From contig JAGIAR010000005.1 of NCBI GenBank assembly GCA_017744735.1, positions 176,909 through 240,908 on the forward strand: a stretch of DNA of 64,000 nucleotides. The letters are read 5' to 3'. Shown piece after piece: positions 28,671-37,255 of the stretch. Position numbers and translations under genes: made by a program. Origin of the DNA: Novosphingobium sp. GTDB lineage: Bacteria; Pseudomonadota; Alphaproteobacteria; Sphingomonadales; Sphingomonadaceae. The notes beneath the pieces are model-generated. The model ran no database searches, had not been told where the DNA came from, and saw only the letters and a program-made list of their open reading frames with translations. Positions within the stretch are counted from its first letter, which is position 1, and the number at the start of each line of letters is the position of its first letter.

Positions 28671-29657
28671 ATGGGATCGTTCGCGAGGCGCGCGAAGGCG
28701 CTGATCGTCTTCACCACCGGGCTCGTGCCGCTGGCGGCGGCGCAGGCGCAGGACACGCCGGGCTGCGAGTTCAAGCTGCAGATCTCGAAGGTCGCGACGG
28801 CGGAGGGCAACCTTTTCACCAGAGACGAGAACCCGACGATCCTCGGCTGGATGCAGATTCAGGTGGAAGCGGCCGCGGTGAAGCCGGCGAACAAGGAACT
28901 GCTGGTGTCGCCGACCGCAATGGTCAGTGCATCCTATTACTGGTCCGCCGGAGCCCTCACCAGCTATGCGATCGAAGTGCGCAATCCTTACGTCGTCGCG
29001 CAGGGCGAGAACGGCCCGGTGTTCGACGCCGCGCTCGATGTCGACGGCGCGGTCCAGCGCTACACCATGCAGACTTTCAGCTTCTATCATTTCGATCCGA
29101 TGGCCGATGCGACGGCCGGCAACGGTTTCGGCGCGCTGAAGAAGGACCTGACGCTGACGATCAGCGCGCCCGACCGGGACCCGGACGGCATCAGCTACAG
29201 CTTCGGCTTCCCCAGGGGCGATTTCGCCAAAGCCTACAAGGCAGGACAGCCGCAGTTCGCCGCCCTGATGAAGAAGGCCCAGGCGGGCACCTGCCAGCCG
29301 CTGCGCCAGCTTACCAGCACCGGGGGCAGCGACGACCCGAGCGCGGTCGGCTGCTTCCTCACCACCGCCGCCTGCGAAGGCGTGGGGCTGGCGGACGATT
29401 GCTGGGAACTGCGCACGCTGCGCCGGTTCCGCGACGGCTGGCTTGCCGGGCAGGCCGGCGGAACGGACGACATCGCCGCCTATTACGCCCAGGCCCCGGC
29501 AATCGCCGCGCGGTTGAAAGGCAACCAAAAGGCGCTGCTGCGGCTCTACTGGACCCGCATCCTGCCCAGCGCGGTGGCCGCGCAATGCGGCGCGAACCGT
29601 CTGGCGCGGGCGATCTACAGCAAGGGCATGCGCGAGCTGACCGCGGCTTCGGCCTGA
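28671..29657 (+). CDS. Exported CFI-box protein of unknown function
   Basis: A 328-residue protein with a signal peptide ending AQAQD. The central domain is beta-rich. The C-terminal third begins with CFLTTAACEG (Cys228, Cys235) and continues DDCWELRTLRRFRDGWL, the pattern of the CFI-box domain (cysteine, LTTA, later Cys, then LRxFRD), found in secreted and envelope proteins of several phyla. Its role is unknown. The ATG at 28671 has GGGG upstream. It is divergent from the ClC gene. Confidence 0.72.
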   Translation: MGSFARRAKALIVFTTGLVPLAAAQAQDTPGCEFKLQISKVATAEGNLFTRDENPTILGWMQIQVEAAAVKPANKELLVSPTAMVSASYYWSAGALTSYAIEVRNPYVVAQGENGPVFDAALDVDGAVQRYTMQTFSFYHFDPMADATAGNGFGALKKDLTLTISAPDRDPDGISYSFGFPRGDFAKAYKAGQPQFAALMKKAQAGTCQPLRQLTSTGGSDDPSAVGCFLTTAACEGVGLADDCWELRTLRRFRDGWLAGQAGGTDDIAAYYAQAPAIAARLKGNQKALLRLYWTRILPSAVAAQCGANRLARAIYSKGMRELTAASA

Positions 29658-29799
29658 CCAGGTGTTCATTTTTTAAGATAGAAACCTGAACAATTGCCGA
29701 TAGGCCGGTTCAGAATGCGCTCAGTGCGAATCGGATAGACACTCCCTACAACGCAAGGCCCCTGCCATCGGCGGGTCTTGCCGGAAAGGAGATGCCGAA

Positions 29800-30714
29800 A
29801 TGACTATCAAAGGACTGCTCAAGACCGGCGGACTCACGGCGCTCGCCACCGCCATGGCGGTGACCGCGCTTCCATCGGCCGCCAACGCCGATCCCGGCGA
29901 TCATCCCCGTGGTGCGCAAGGCGATCACGGCAACCGGGGCTACGGCTCGGGCGCGCGTCCCGCGCGCGACAACGGCGGGGCCCGCGCGGATCGGGGCGAT
30001 CGCGGCGGACGTCCGTCGGGCGAACGCGGACCCAGCGGCGGCTCGGCTCCCGCGGCGGCTCCGGCGCGCGTGGGCAACAACGGCGGCGGCTATGCCGGGG
30101 GCAACCATGGCGGGGCCCGTACCTGGGCCGAAGCCCGCGGCCTTCCCTCGGGTTCCGGTGGTGCGCGTCCGTCCGGCGACAATCGCGGCGGCCGGCCCGC
30201 TCATGTCGCGGAAAGCGGCAACCACGGCGGCGACCGCAACTGGTCGGGCGGCGATCACAACGGGTCCTGGAACGACCGCGGCCGTCACGACAACAACGGC
30301 TCGTGGAACGACCGTGGCCGTCACGACAACCATGGCTCGTGGAACGACCGTGGGCGTCACGACAACCACGGCTCGTGGAACGACCGTGGGCGTCACGATC
30401 ATGGGTCGTGGGATCGCAACTGGCGCAGCAATCACCGCTACAACTGGTCGGCCTATCGCAACAGCCACCGGAGCATTTTCCACCTGGGCACCTATTACTC
30501 GCCCTATCGGGGATACTCCTACCGGCGGCTGAGCATCGGGTTCTACCTCGACTCGCTGTTCTATTCGAACCGCTACTGGATCGACGATCCCTACGACTAC
30601 CGCCTGCCGGATGCCTACGGGCCGTACCGCTGGGTCCGCTATTACGACGACGCGCTGCTGGTGGACATCTACACCGGCGAAGTGGTCGACGTGATGTACG
30701 ACTTCTTCTGGTAA
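29800..30714 (+). CDS. RcnB family protein with tandem repeats
   Basis: A 304-residue exported protein. A signal peptide (MTIKGLLKTGGLTALATAMA, cleaved near ANA) precedes a Gly/Arg/Asp-rich region, then a run of 12-residue His-rich repeats (NGSWNDRGRHDN) and a Tyr/Arg-rich C-terminus ending YDYRLPDAYGPYRWVRYYDD, VDIYTGEVVDVMYDFFW, the RcnB (nickel/cobalt efflux-related) signature. The His-rich repeats suggest metal binding in the periplasm, which is inference. AAAGGAG lies eight bases before the ATG. No rcnA lies nearby. Confidence 0.8.
   Translation: MTIKGLLKTGGLTALATAMAVTALPSAANADPGDHPRGAQGDHGNRGYGSGARPARDNGGARADRGDRGGRPSGERGPSGGSAPAAAPARVGNNGGGYAGGNHGGARTWAEARGLPSGSGGARPSGDNRGGRPAHVAESGNHGGDRNWSGGDHNGSWNDRGRHDNNGSWNDRGRHDNHGSWNDRGRHDNHGSWNDRGRHDHGSWDRNWRSNHRYNWSAYRNSHRSIFHLGTYYSPYRGYSYRRLSIGFYLDSLFYSNRYWIDDPYDYRLPDAYGPYRWVRYYDDALLVDIYTGEVVDVMYDFFW
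30259..30399 (+). repeat. 36-bp in-frame tandem repeat, 3 full plus 1 partial copies
   Basis: Units at 30259-30294, 30295-30330, 30331-30366 and a 33-base unit at 30367-30399 encode N/H-GSWNDRGRHDN. Neighbouring copies differ by few bases, mostly silent (cgc/cgt, ggc/ggg), which points to recent expansion. A degenerate fifth start, HGSWDRN, follows. The array lies inside the RcnB-like gene. Confidence 0.95.
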
Positions 30715-30731
30715 GCCGTCAGGCTCCAAAA

Positions 30732-30800
30732 CCCCGCCTGCCGGAAGAGTGGACCGGCAGGCGGGGCAGAGCCCCCGCCCCTTTCGGGTCGGGGGCTCTG
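30732..30800. terminator. Tandem hairpins between convergent genes
   Basis: Hairpin 1: CCCCGCCTGCCGG (30732-30744) with CCGGCAGGCGGGG (30754-30766), a perfect 13-bp stem and 9-nt loop. Hairpin 2 follows directly: CAGAGCCCCCG (30767-30777) with CGGGGGCTCTG (30790-30800), a perfect 11-bp stem. They separate the RcnB-like gene from the convergent cytochrome b561 gene and probably terminate both. An AAAA run precedes hairpin 1, giving a U-tract on the reverse strand. Confidence 0.85.
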
Positions 30801-30844
30801 CTGCGTCTTGGTCCGCGTCTGCCGCCCAAAGGCGCCGCGCCCGC

Positions 30845-31390
30845 TCAGACTTTCGAAGTCCCGAACGGCAGCATTCGGAAGAGGTTGCCGTCGCGGTCGA
30901 CGAGCGTGTGCTTGAGCGCGCCGAGAGTATGCAAGACGATCAACGCGAGCATCGCCGTGCCCGCGGTGGCATGGGCTTCGAAGATCGAATGGCCGAGGTT
31001 TTCGTCGGCCGCCACCGGGAGGGCGGGAACGGCGAAGAGGCCCCACATGCCGATGCCCCGACCGTAGAACGAGGTCGCGAGCCAGCCGCCCAGCGGCAGG
31101 CCGATCAGCAAGGCGTAGAACACGACATGCGTGATGTGGGCGAGCCGGGCCTCCCAGGGTTTGACGCTCGCTGCAAAGGGCGGCGGCTTCTTGGCGATCC
31201 GCCACGCGAGCCGCGCCAGTGTGAGAACGAGGATCACGATCCCCAGCGCCATGTGGTTCGCCATCACCGCGGCCCGCTCGGCATCCGGCAAGCCCTCCGC
31301 ACTGTCGGCGATCCGCCAGTTGGCGATCACCGCGATCGCGATCGTCCAGTGGAGCAGCATTGCCACTCCGGAATAGCGCTTCTGGTTCAT
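30845..31390 (-). CDS. Cytochrome b561 family protein
   Basis: A 181-residue inner-membrane diheme b-type cytochrome with four membrane helices. Candidate axial histidines are in RYSGVAMLLHWTIA, MANHMALGIV, LAHITHVVFYALL and HATAGTAMLALIVLHTLGAL, as in the bacterial b561 family (electron transfer from quinol, often to superoxide or a periplasmic partner). The start is ATG at 31390. No partner gene (such as YceI) is adjacent. Confidence 0.9.
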   Translation of the reverse strand: MNQKRYSGVAMLLHWTIAIAVIANWRIADSAEGLPDAERAAVMANHMALGIVILVLTLARLAWRIAKKPPPFAASVKPWEARLAHITHVVFYALLIGLPLGGWLATSFYGRGIGMWGLFAVPALPVAADENLGHSIFEAHATAGTAMLALIVLHTLGALKHTLVDRDGNLFRMLPFGTSKV

Positions 31391-31486
31391 CCGCTTCTCC
31401 TGTTCCCCGGCAACATCCTAGCGCGACCGGTCGCACGGGCAACACTTGCCGCCATTTGCGGGTTGGGCCATGACACCGGTCAAATC

Positions 31487-32170
31487 ATGACCGACACCGT
31501 GCTGCCCATCACCGCACCCAATCCCGACAAGGCCGCGCTCGCCCGGATCGGCCGCAAGGTGCGCGAGCGGCTTACGGTCAATCCGGCGATCTACCGCGTG
31601 CCGAGCGACAAGGTCGAGCTGTTCGCGCTCGGCGAGTTCATGAATCCGGCGGAGTGCGCGGCGATGGTCGAGCTGATCGACCGCCACGCGAAGCCGTCCG
31701 AGGCCTTCGACACCGCCTATACCGAGGCCTACCGCACCTCGTACTCCGGCGACGTCGATCCGCACGACAGCTTCGTGCAGAAGATCCAGCGGCGGATCGA
31801 CGACCTGCTCGGCCTGCCGGGCGACTATGGCGAAACCGTGCAGGGCCAGCGCTACCTGCCGGGGCAGCAATTCAAGCAGCATTTCGACTGGTTCGACACC
31901 GAGCGCGACTACTGGAAGGCCGAAACGACCCGCGGCGGGCAGCGGTCGTGGACCGCGATGGTGTTCCTCAACCCGGTCGAGGCCGGCGGGACGACCAATT
32001 TCCCGCTGTTGCGCATGGCGATCGATCCGCGCCCCGGCGCGCTGCTGATCTGGAACAATGCGAACGAGGCCGGCGATCCCAACGAATGGACCCTCCACGC
32101 CGGAATGCCGGTCGAGGCCGGGACCAAATACATCATCACCAAATGGTACCGCACGAGGAAATGGGGCTGA
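31487..32170 (+). CDS. Prolyl 4-hydroxylase-like 2OG-Fe(II) oxygenase
   Basis: A 227-residue soluble dioxygenase. The iron site is QHFDWFDTE (His132-x-Asp134) with distal His204 in EWTLHAGMPVE, and Lys214 in GTKYIITKW replaces the arginine that other families use for 2-oxoglutarate, as in prolyl 4-hydroxylases. QRYLPGQQFK and WTAMVFLNPVEAGGTTNFP are typical. The ATG at 31487 is the conserved start; the long upstream in-frame reading runs antisense to cytochrome b561. The protein substrate is unknown. Confidence 0.9.
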   Translation: MTDTVLPITAPNPDKAALARIGRKVRERLTVNPAIYRVPSDKVELFALGEFMNPAECAAMVELIDRHAKPSEAFDTAYTEAYRTSYSGDVDPHDSFVQKIQRRIDDLLGLPGDYGETVQGQRYLPGQQFKQHFDWFDTERDYWKAETTRGGQRSWTAMVFLNPVEAGGTTNFPLLRMAIDPRPGALLIWNNANEAGDPNEWTLHAGMPVEAGTKYIITKWYRTRKWG

Positions 32171-32191
32171 AGCCCTGGCGGTGAACCTGCG

Positions 32192-32710
32192 TCAGCCGTC
32201 GCCCTCGGGGCTGTCCTTGCAGATCGCCTTCACCAGCCGGTCGACCTTCTGCGACAGGCGGATCAGCTCCATCTGCGCGCGCAGATTGACCTCGTAATCG
32301 TGCCGCGCGGCGATCCGGTCCTTCGCCGCCTGGCGGTTCTGGCTCATCATGATGATCGGCGCCTGCACCGCGGCGAGCATCGACAGCACCAGGTTGAGGA
32401 AGATGAACGGATAACGGTCGAACGGCGGAAAACCCAGCGCGGCCACCAGCGGGCTGTTGAGCAGCACCCAGGCGACCAGCACCACGCCGAAGCCGCCGAT
32501 GAAGGCCCACGATCCGCCGACCGCCGCGACCCGGTCGGCGAGCTTGTCGCCGAAGGTCGCATGGGCCTGCGCGACCTCGTCCGAATCCATCCACATCATC
32601 TTGGCCGACGCGAGATGCTCGAGCACCTGCTGCTCGTCGCGCGCAAGCGTATCGAAATCGCGGCCGAGCAATTCGCGCGCAAGCGCCTTGGGATCGGCCG
32701 TGTGCCTCAT
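32192..32710 (-). CDS. DUF1003 domain-containing membrane protein
   Basis: A 172-residue protein. The N-terminal half is soluble and helical; two hydrophobic helices follow (GSWAFIGGFGVVLVAWVLLN and YPFIFLNLVLSMLAAVQAPII), then MMSQNRQAAKDRIAARHDYEVN, the hallmark of DUF1003. The function is unknown. Its ATG overlaps the lysK stop by four bases, so it is cotranslated with the synthetase. Confidence 0.92.
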   Translation of the reverse strand: MRHTADPKALARELLGRDFDTLARDEQQVLEHLASAKMMWMDSDEVAQAHATFGDKLADRVAAVGGSWAFIGGFGVVLVAWVLLNSPLVAALGFPPFDRYPFIFLNLVLSMLAAVQAPIIMMSQNRQAAKDRIAARHDYEVNLRAQMELIRLSQKVDRLVKAICKDSPEGDG

Positions 32711-34317
32711 TGAACCAATGCCTCCGCGATCAACCGCCGGGTGTTGGCCACGCCGTAGAGCGCGATGAAGCTGCCCATCCGCGGCCCCTGGCTCGATCCG
32801 AGCAGGGTCTCGTAGAGCGCCTTGAACCAGTCGCGCAGCGATTCGAAACCATAGGCCTCGTTCTTGCCGATCTCGTAGACCTCGGTCTGCAGATCCTCGG
32901 CGCTCGCATCCTCCGGAAGGCCCGCCAGCACCGCATCGAGCGCCTTGAGCGCCGCCGCCTCATGCGCCTCGGGCTTGCGCCGCGCGAGGGTGGAGGCGAC
33001 GAAATCGCGGTTGTAGGCCAGCGCCTTGCCGACCAGCGCATCGAGCTCGGGGTGATCCGCCGGGTCCGGATCGGCGATGTAGTTGCCGAGATAATTCCAC
33101 ACCTGGTCGTGGCTCGCATTGGGCCCGAGCACGCCGACCAGATTGAGCAGCAGCCCATAGGTCACCGGCAGGCTGTCCCCGTCGCCGCCGTGATAGCCGT
33201 TGGCGCGCAGCAGGTTCCACACGGGATTGCCGAGCTGCTGTTCGATCGGCTGCTCGGGGATCTTGGCCCGGAACTGCCAGTATTCATCGACCGCCTTGGG
33301 AATGATCCCGGCGTGCAGGCTCTTGGCGCTCTTGGGCTCGCGGAACAGGTAGAACCCCAGGCTCTCCTCGCTGCCGTAGGTCAGCCACTCCTCGATCGTC
33401 AGGCCGTTGCCCTTGGACTTGGAAATCTTCTCGCCGTTCGCGTCGAGGAACAGTTCGTAGATCATCCCCTCGGGCTTCCGCCCGCCGAGGATCTGCGCGA
33501 TCTTACCACTCTGGGTGACGCTGTCGGTGAGGTCCTTGCCGCTCATCTCGTAATCGACGCCCAGCGCGACCCAGCGCATCGCCCAGTCGACCTTCCACTG
33601 CAGCTTGGCCCTGCCGCCGAGGATCGACTGTTCGACCGTCTTTCCCTCGTCCTCGAACCGCACGATGCCGGCCTCGGCATCGACCACCGTCACCGGCACC
33701 TGCAGCACCACGCCGCTGGTCTCGCTGATCGGCAGCACCGGCGAATAGGTCTTGCGGCGTTCCTCGCGCAGGGTCGGCAGCATCACACCCATGATCGCGT
33801 CGAAATTGCGCAGCACGTTCTTCAGCGCCTCGTCGAACCCGCCGGAATTGTAGCGGTCGGACGCGGCGACGAATTCGTAGTCGAACCCGAAGCGGTCGAG
33901 GAAGTCGCACAGCATCGCATTGTTGTGCGCGGAGAAGCTCGCAAATCCGGCCGCGAAGGGATCGGGAATGCGGCTGAGCGGCTTGTGCAGATTGGCCGTC
34001 AGCAGTTCGCCGTTGGGGATATTGTCGGGCACCTTGCGCAGCCCGTCCATGTCGTCGCTGAAGGCGACCAGCCGGGTCGGATGCCCGCCGGTGAGCATCT
34101 CGTAGGCGCGGCGCACCAGCGTGGTCCGCAGCACTTCCTGGAAGGTCCCGATATGCGGCAGGCCCGAGGGGCCGTAGCCAGTCTCGAACAGCACCGGCAC
34201 CAGGTTGCCCGCCGCATCGCGCTTGCCGCCCGGGAACCGCTTGGCAAGGCGCTGGGCCTCCTGGAACGGCCAGGACTTCGAGGTGCTTGCGGCTTGGATC
34301 AGGGTTTCGTCAGTCAT
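32707..34317 (-). CDS. lysK: Lysine--tRNA ligase, class I
   Basis: A 536-residue class I (Rossmann-fold) lysyl-tRNA synthetase, the form found in archaea, spirochaetes and many alphaproteobacteria instead of the usual class II LysS. The HIGH-like motif is SGLPHIGTF and the KMSKS-like motif is KISKSKGN. The C-terminal part forms the helical anticodon-binding cage. The ATG at 34317 (MTDETLIQAAS) is preferred; the longer open reading extends antisense into the TetR gene. It is first in an operon with the DUF1003 gene. Confidence 0.95.
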   Translation of the reverse strand: MTDETLIQAASTSKSWPFQEAQRLAKRFPGGKRDAAGNLVPVLFETGYGPSGLPHIGTFQEVLRTTLVRRAYEMLTGGHPTRLVAFSDDMDGLRKVPDNIPNGELLTANLHKPLSRIPDPFAAGFASFSAHNNAMLCDFLDRFGFDYEFVAASDRYNSGGFDEALKNVLRNFDAIMGVMLPTLREERRKTYSPVLPISETSGVVLQVPVTVVDAEAGIVRFEDEGKTVEQSILGGRAKLQWKVDWAMRWVALGVDYEMSGKDLTDSVTQSGKIAQILGGRKPEGMIYELFLDANGEKISKSKGNGLTIEEWLTYGSEESLGFYLFREPKSAKSLHAGIIPKAVDEYWQFRAKIPEQPIEQQLGNPVWNLLRANGYHGGDGDSLPVTYGLLLNLVGVLGPNASHDQVWNYLGNYIADPDPADHPELDALVGKALAYNRDFVASTLARRKPEAHEAAALKALDAVLAGLPEDASAEDLQTEVYEIGKNEAYGFESLRDWFKALYETLLGSSQGPRMGSFIALYGVANTRRLIAEALVQ

Positions 34318-34577
34318 TGCGCCCGCGCCTTTGCGGAAGGACGCGCCGGAAGCAAGCGCGAAGCGCAGCGCCCGTTGAAGCGGAACGGGGGGTAAAGTGC
34401 GCTCAATCTGCCGCCTTTTGGCTCTTTTTTCAGGCAGTTGATGCCCGAAGCACCGGGACCTTTCGCCGCCCCTTCGTAAAAGGCCTCGGCGATCGCGCGG
34501 GAAAGGAGCTGACGGCAAACCATCTCCACGGCGTGGCACAAGAACGGGCCTGTAGGAAAGCGGTCCTTCGGACGCCG
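34318..34577 (-). promoter_or_regulatory. Upstream region of lysK
   Basis: 260 bases between the lysK start and the stop of the TetR gene, both on the reverse strand. No family-like reading frame is present. It should contain the lysK promoter. I see no T-box-like or other named leader. Confidence 0.35.
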
Positions 34578-35171
34578 TCACCCCTGCGCGCCGTTCAACA
34601 CCAGATCCACCATTCCCAGCAGCCATTCCTCCTGCCCCAACGCCGGATCGGGCGATCCGATCAGCGCGCATTGCAGCAACAGGCCGTTGAGCGCCCCGGC
34701 CACCGTCGCCGGCGAAGCCGAACCCCCGACCAGCCCCCGCGCCTGCGCCTCCTCGACCATCCGGCGCAGCACGGAGTTGGTGCCCGGCCGGTCGGGATCG
34801 CGTCCGATCCCGCGCACCGAAGCCAATGTCGCCACCAGCGCCACCTCGCGATGCGCGGTCACCCAACCGCCGGCGAAGCGGAAGAACGAGCGGATCAGCG
34901 TCAGCGGATCGGCGCCCGCTTCGCGCTCGCGCAGATAGGCTTCGTACCCCTCGGCGCGGAACCGCTCGGCGATCCGCACCGCGATGTCGTCTTTCGAGAG
35001 GAAGTTGTAATAGATGGTCGCCCGCGCCACGCCCGCACGCTCGGCGATCTCCTCCATCGAGGTTTCGACCATGCCCTGTTCGGCAAAGCACGCCAGTGCG
35101 GCATCCATGATCGCCCGGACGCTCTTTTGCGAACGCGCATTGGACCGGGGCGAGGTCGTCGAGTTTTTCAT
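34578..35171 (-). CDS. TetR family transcriptional regulator
   Basis: A 197-residue repressor. The N-terminal helix-turn-helix reads IMDAALACFAEQGMVETSME and then IAERAGVARATIYYNFLSKD, standard TetR. The C-terminal ligand domain is of the TetR_C_7/AefR-like kind but is not assignable in detail. The ATG at 35171 directly abuts a repeated operator-like sequence, consistent with autoregulation and control of the divergent acetyltransferase gene. The longer reading upstream is rejected because it crosses that operator. Confidence 0.92.
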   Translation of the reverse strand: MKNSTTSPRSNARSQKSVRAIMDAALACFAEQGMVETSMEEIAERAGVARATIYYNFLSKDDIAVRIAERFRAEGYEAYLREREAGADPLTLIRSFFRFAGGWVTAHREVALVATLASVRGIGRDPDRPGTNSVLRRMVEEAQARGLVGGSASPATVAGALNGLLLQCALIGSPDPALGQEEWLLGMVDLVLNGAQG

Positions 35172-35203
35172 ACTTGAGTCCAAATTTATACTTGAGTACA
35201 AAT
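35171..35203. promoter_or_regulatory. Direct-repeat operator between tetR-type and GNAT genes
   Basis: TACTTGAGTCCAAAT (35171-35185) and TACTTGAGTACAAAT (35189-35203) match at 14 of 15 bases with an 18-base period. Each contains an imperfect palindrome TACT-TG-AGTA. On the reverse strand TTGTAC and TATAAA can be read as -35 and -10 elements overlapping the sites. A 62-base divergent gap makes this the likely binding site of the adjacent TetR protein. Confidence 0.7.
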
Positions 35204-35232
35204 AACCGACTCGTTCGTGAAAGGGAACCCCG

Positions 35233-35721
35233 ATGGGCACCGAGCAGATTAGCGTTCGAAAGGCCGCCGCCGGCGACATTCCGGCAATGGTCGCGATCCT
35301 CGAAACCAAGCGGATCGAATATCAGGGCTATGAGCCGGTGTTCTGGAACAAGGCGGCCAATTCGGCGGAAATCCAGACCGGGTTCTTCACCTACCTGCTC
35401 GACCAGCAGGACAAGACCACGATGTTCGCGGCCGAAATCGCCGGCAAGCTAGCCGGCTTCCTGATCGCGACCCTCACCCCCGCGCCGCCGATCGTGGATC
35501 CGGGCGGGCCGACCGCGACGATCGACGACTTCCACGTCGCGCATCCGGAATATTGGGAGAGCGTCGGCGAAGCCCTGATCGAGCACGCGATGGCCTACGG
35601 CCGCAATCAGGGCTGGCGGCAGGTGATCGTCGTCTGCCCGCACAAGGAGCGTGCGAAAGCCGGGTTTCTGGCCGACAAGGATCTGTCACTGACCACCGAG
35701 TGGTGGACGAAGACGCTGTAA
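35233..35721 (+). CDS. GNAT family N-acetyltransferase
   Basis: A 162-residue protein with the GNAT fold: ISVRKAAAGDIPAMVAILE at the start, a beta-strand core FAAEIAGKLAGFLIATL, and WESVGEALIEHAMAYGRNQG before the terminal strands VIVVCPHKERAKAGFL. The pyrophosphate-binding Q/RxxGxG/A loop is weakly conserved (ESVGEAL), so acetyl-CoA binding is probable but not certain. AAGGGAA precedes the ATG. It is divergent from the TetR gene and probably its target. Confidence 0.82.
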   Translation: MGTEQISVRKAAAGDIPAMVAILETKRIEYQGYEPVFWNKAANSAEIQTGFFTYLLDQQDKTTMFAAEIAGKLAGFLIATLTPAPPIVDPGGPTATIDDFHVAHPEYWESVGEALIEHAMAYGRNQGWRQVIVVCPHKERAKAGFLADKDLSLTTEWWTKTL

Positions 35722-35786
35722 ACGAGCCGGATACGCAGAAGGAGACGACCGCTTTCACGGCCGCCTCCCCCACAGCCAGCAATAGG

Positions 35787-36965
35787 TCAGGCTGCCTGCG
35801 GGTATCTGCGTGCCAGTTCCGGCCAGTTGTTCGGATACTGGCTGAGGTCGATCCAGGGCCGGGCGTCGCCGAAGTCGCGACCGAGCGAGGCGATGATCAG
35901 GCGGGCCCGCTTCATCCGCGCGCGGCGGTCGGTAAAGGGGTTGGCCTTGTCGGGCTTAGCCTCGACCATCCGCTTGAACAGGGCTTCGCGCTCTTCATAG
36001 GTCTCGGGACGCTTGGCCGGGAGATCGACCGAGGCACCCCTGCTGGGCAGCGCGCCCTTGACCGAAGCGGGCTTGACGGCTGACTGGCGCCGGCTGGGGC
36101 GATGGTCGTCCGCCCACCGAGCATGACCCGCGCCGAAGGCGTTCTCCGCCCGTGCGACGGCCGGGACCGGTTCGATGCCGGCGCGGATCGGCGTTGCCGC
36201 CGGGATCGCCTGCGGATCGGCCATCACCGGAGCCGGATCGGAAACCGAGCGTTCGGCCAGCCCCTGCGGGGCCGCGGAGGCGACCGGACCGGTGGTGACC
36301 AGCGGATCGGCGCGCGGAGTAACCACCGGACGGGTGACCGGGTTGGCCTGCCGCATCGCGCGGCGCGCCTTGCGGCGGCGATGAATGGTAACCCCCAGCC
36401 AGCCGAGGGCAATCAGGGTAAGTCCGCCGACCGCACCGGTCAGGATCGTGAAATCATCGACCGCACGGGCGGCTGGGACGGGAGCGATCACCGGTTCCTG
36501 GGCCGGCTCTGCACTCTGGGACGCGGGGAACAGTTGCACCGGGGCCGCGGCCTGATCGGCCGGGGCGGCGGGAGCAGGGTCGCTGGCAGTGCTGGCAGTG
36601 TCGTTAGCCGCGCTCGCCATCGAACCGGTCGGGGCCGGAGCAGCGGCAGGCTTGACCGCGGAAGTCACGCGCGGCGCAGCGGGCTTCGCCGGAGCGGCGG
36701 ACGGCGCGGGCTGCGGAGCCGTTTCGGGCGCCGCGGCGTTCGCCGGAACATAGCCGGACGGCAGCGACTGCACGACCGGAGCCGTAACCGTGGTCGGCGC
36801 GACCGGAGCCGCTGGAGCGGCTGCAGGGGGTGCCTGCACGACCGGAGCCGGCGGGGCGTCGACCGCGGGTGACGCGTCCTGCGCCAACAAGGGGGTTGAG
36901 CCTAGCGCGAGCACCGCGGCAATCGCGATGGTGGCGCTGCGAAGGGTGTGAGTGTGTGTGCGCAT
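35787..36965 (-). CDS. Ala/Pro-rich exported membrane protein, unknown function
   Basis: A 392-residue protein. A signal peptide (TLRSATIAIAAVLALGSTP, cleaved at LLAQ) is followed by about 130 residues that are mostly Ala, Pro and Val, a single span (FTILTGAVGGLTLIALGWLGVTI) with a basic stop-transfer HRRRKARRAMR, and a soluble C-terminal region ending in a conserved-looking domain (ETYEEREALFKRMVEAKPDK, then LIIASLGRDFGDARPWIDL). A periplasmic linker and cytoplasmic domain are likely. No family is recognised. No ribosome-binding site is evident upstream of the ATG. Confidence 0.72.
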   Translation of the reverse strand: MRTHTHTLRSATIAIAAVLALGSTPLLAQDASPAVDAPPAPVVQAPPAAAPAAPVAPTTVTAPVVQSLPSGYVPANAAAPETAPQPAPSAAPAKPAAPRVTSAVKPAAAPAPTGSMASAANDTASTASDPAPAAPADQAAAPVQLFPASQSAEPAQEPVIAPVPAARAVDDFTILTGAVGGLTLIALGWLGVTIHRRRKARRAMRQANPVTRPVVTPRADPLVTTGPVASAAPQGLAERSVSDPAPVMADPQAIPAATPIRAGIEPVPAVARAENAFGAGHARWADDHRPSRRQSAVKPASVKGALPSRGASVDLPAKRPETYEEREALFKRMVEAKPDKANPFTDRRARMKRARLIIASLGRDFGDARPWIDLSQYPNNWPELARRYPQAA

Positions 36966-37255
36966 AGTGAACTGGAAACGATCAGCGCGCCGGGAATGTT
37001 CCTTGAATGTCTGTTCAGGAATTTCCTATTTCATTGAAAATATTGATTATTCTATTTTCCGATTAGCGCCGGGAAGATTTCCGCATGCGACGAGTTGACG
37101 CGAAGTTGACGCAAACGAAATGCGCCGCGGATGGCCTGGCAAGCGGAATCGGAACCGTCGCGCGTCGTGCGGGTTGTGTCGGCTCCGGTTTGCCGGAGAT
37201 GGCCGCTTCGCACCGCCGCTTGCCGCCCGTTCGCATTGTGTTCTAGGGTTGGCCG
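36966..37255. promoter_or_regulatory. AT-rich divergent intergenic region
   Basis: 290 bases between divergent genes. About 37005-37065 is the most AT-rich run in the window, with TATTTCATTGAAAATATTG and TATTCTATTTTCC. It is suited to promoter melting or IHF binding (the ihfA gene lies 4 kb away). No gene is seen. Confidence 0.5.

Noticed and set aside
30259..30399. CRISPR-like array
   Set aside because: The repeats are contiguous, in frame and without spacers; they encode a protein repeat.
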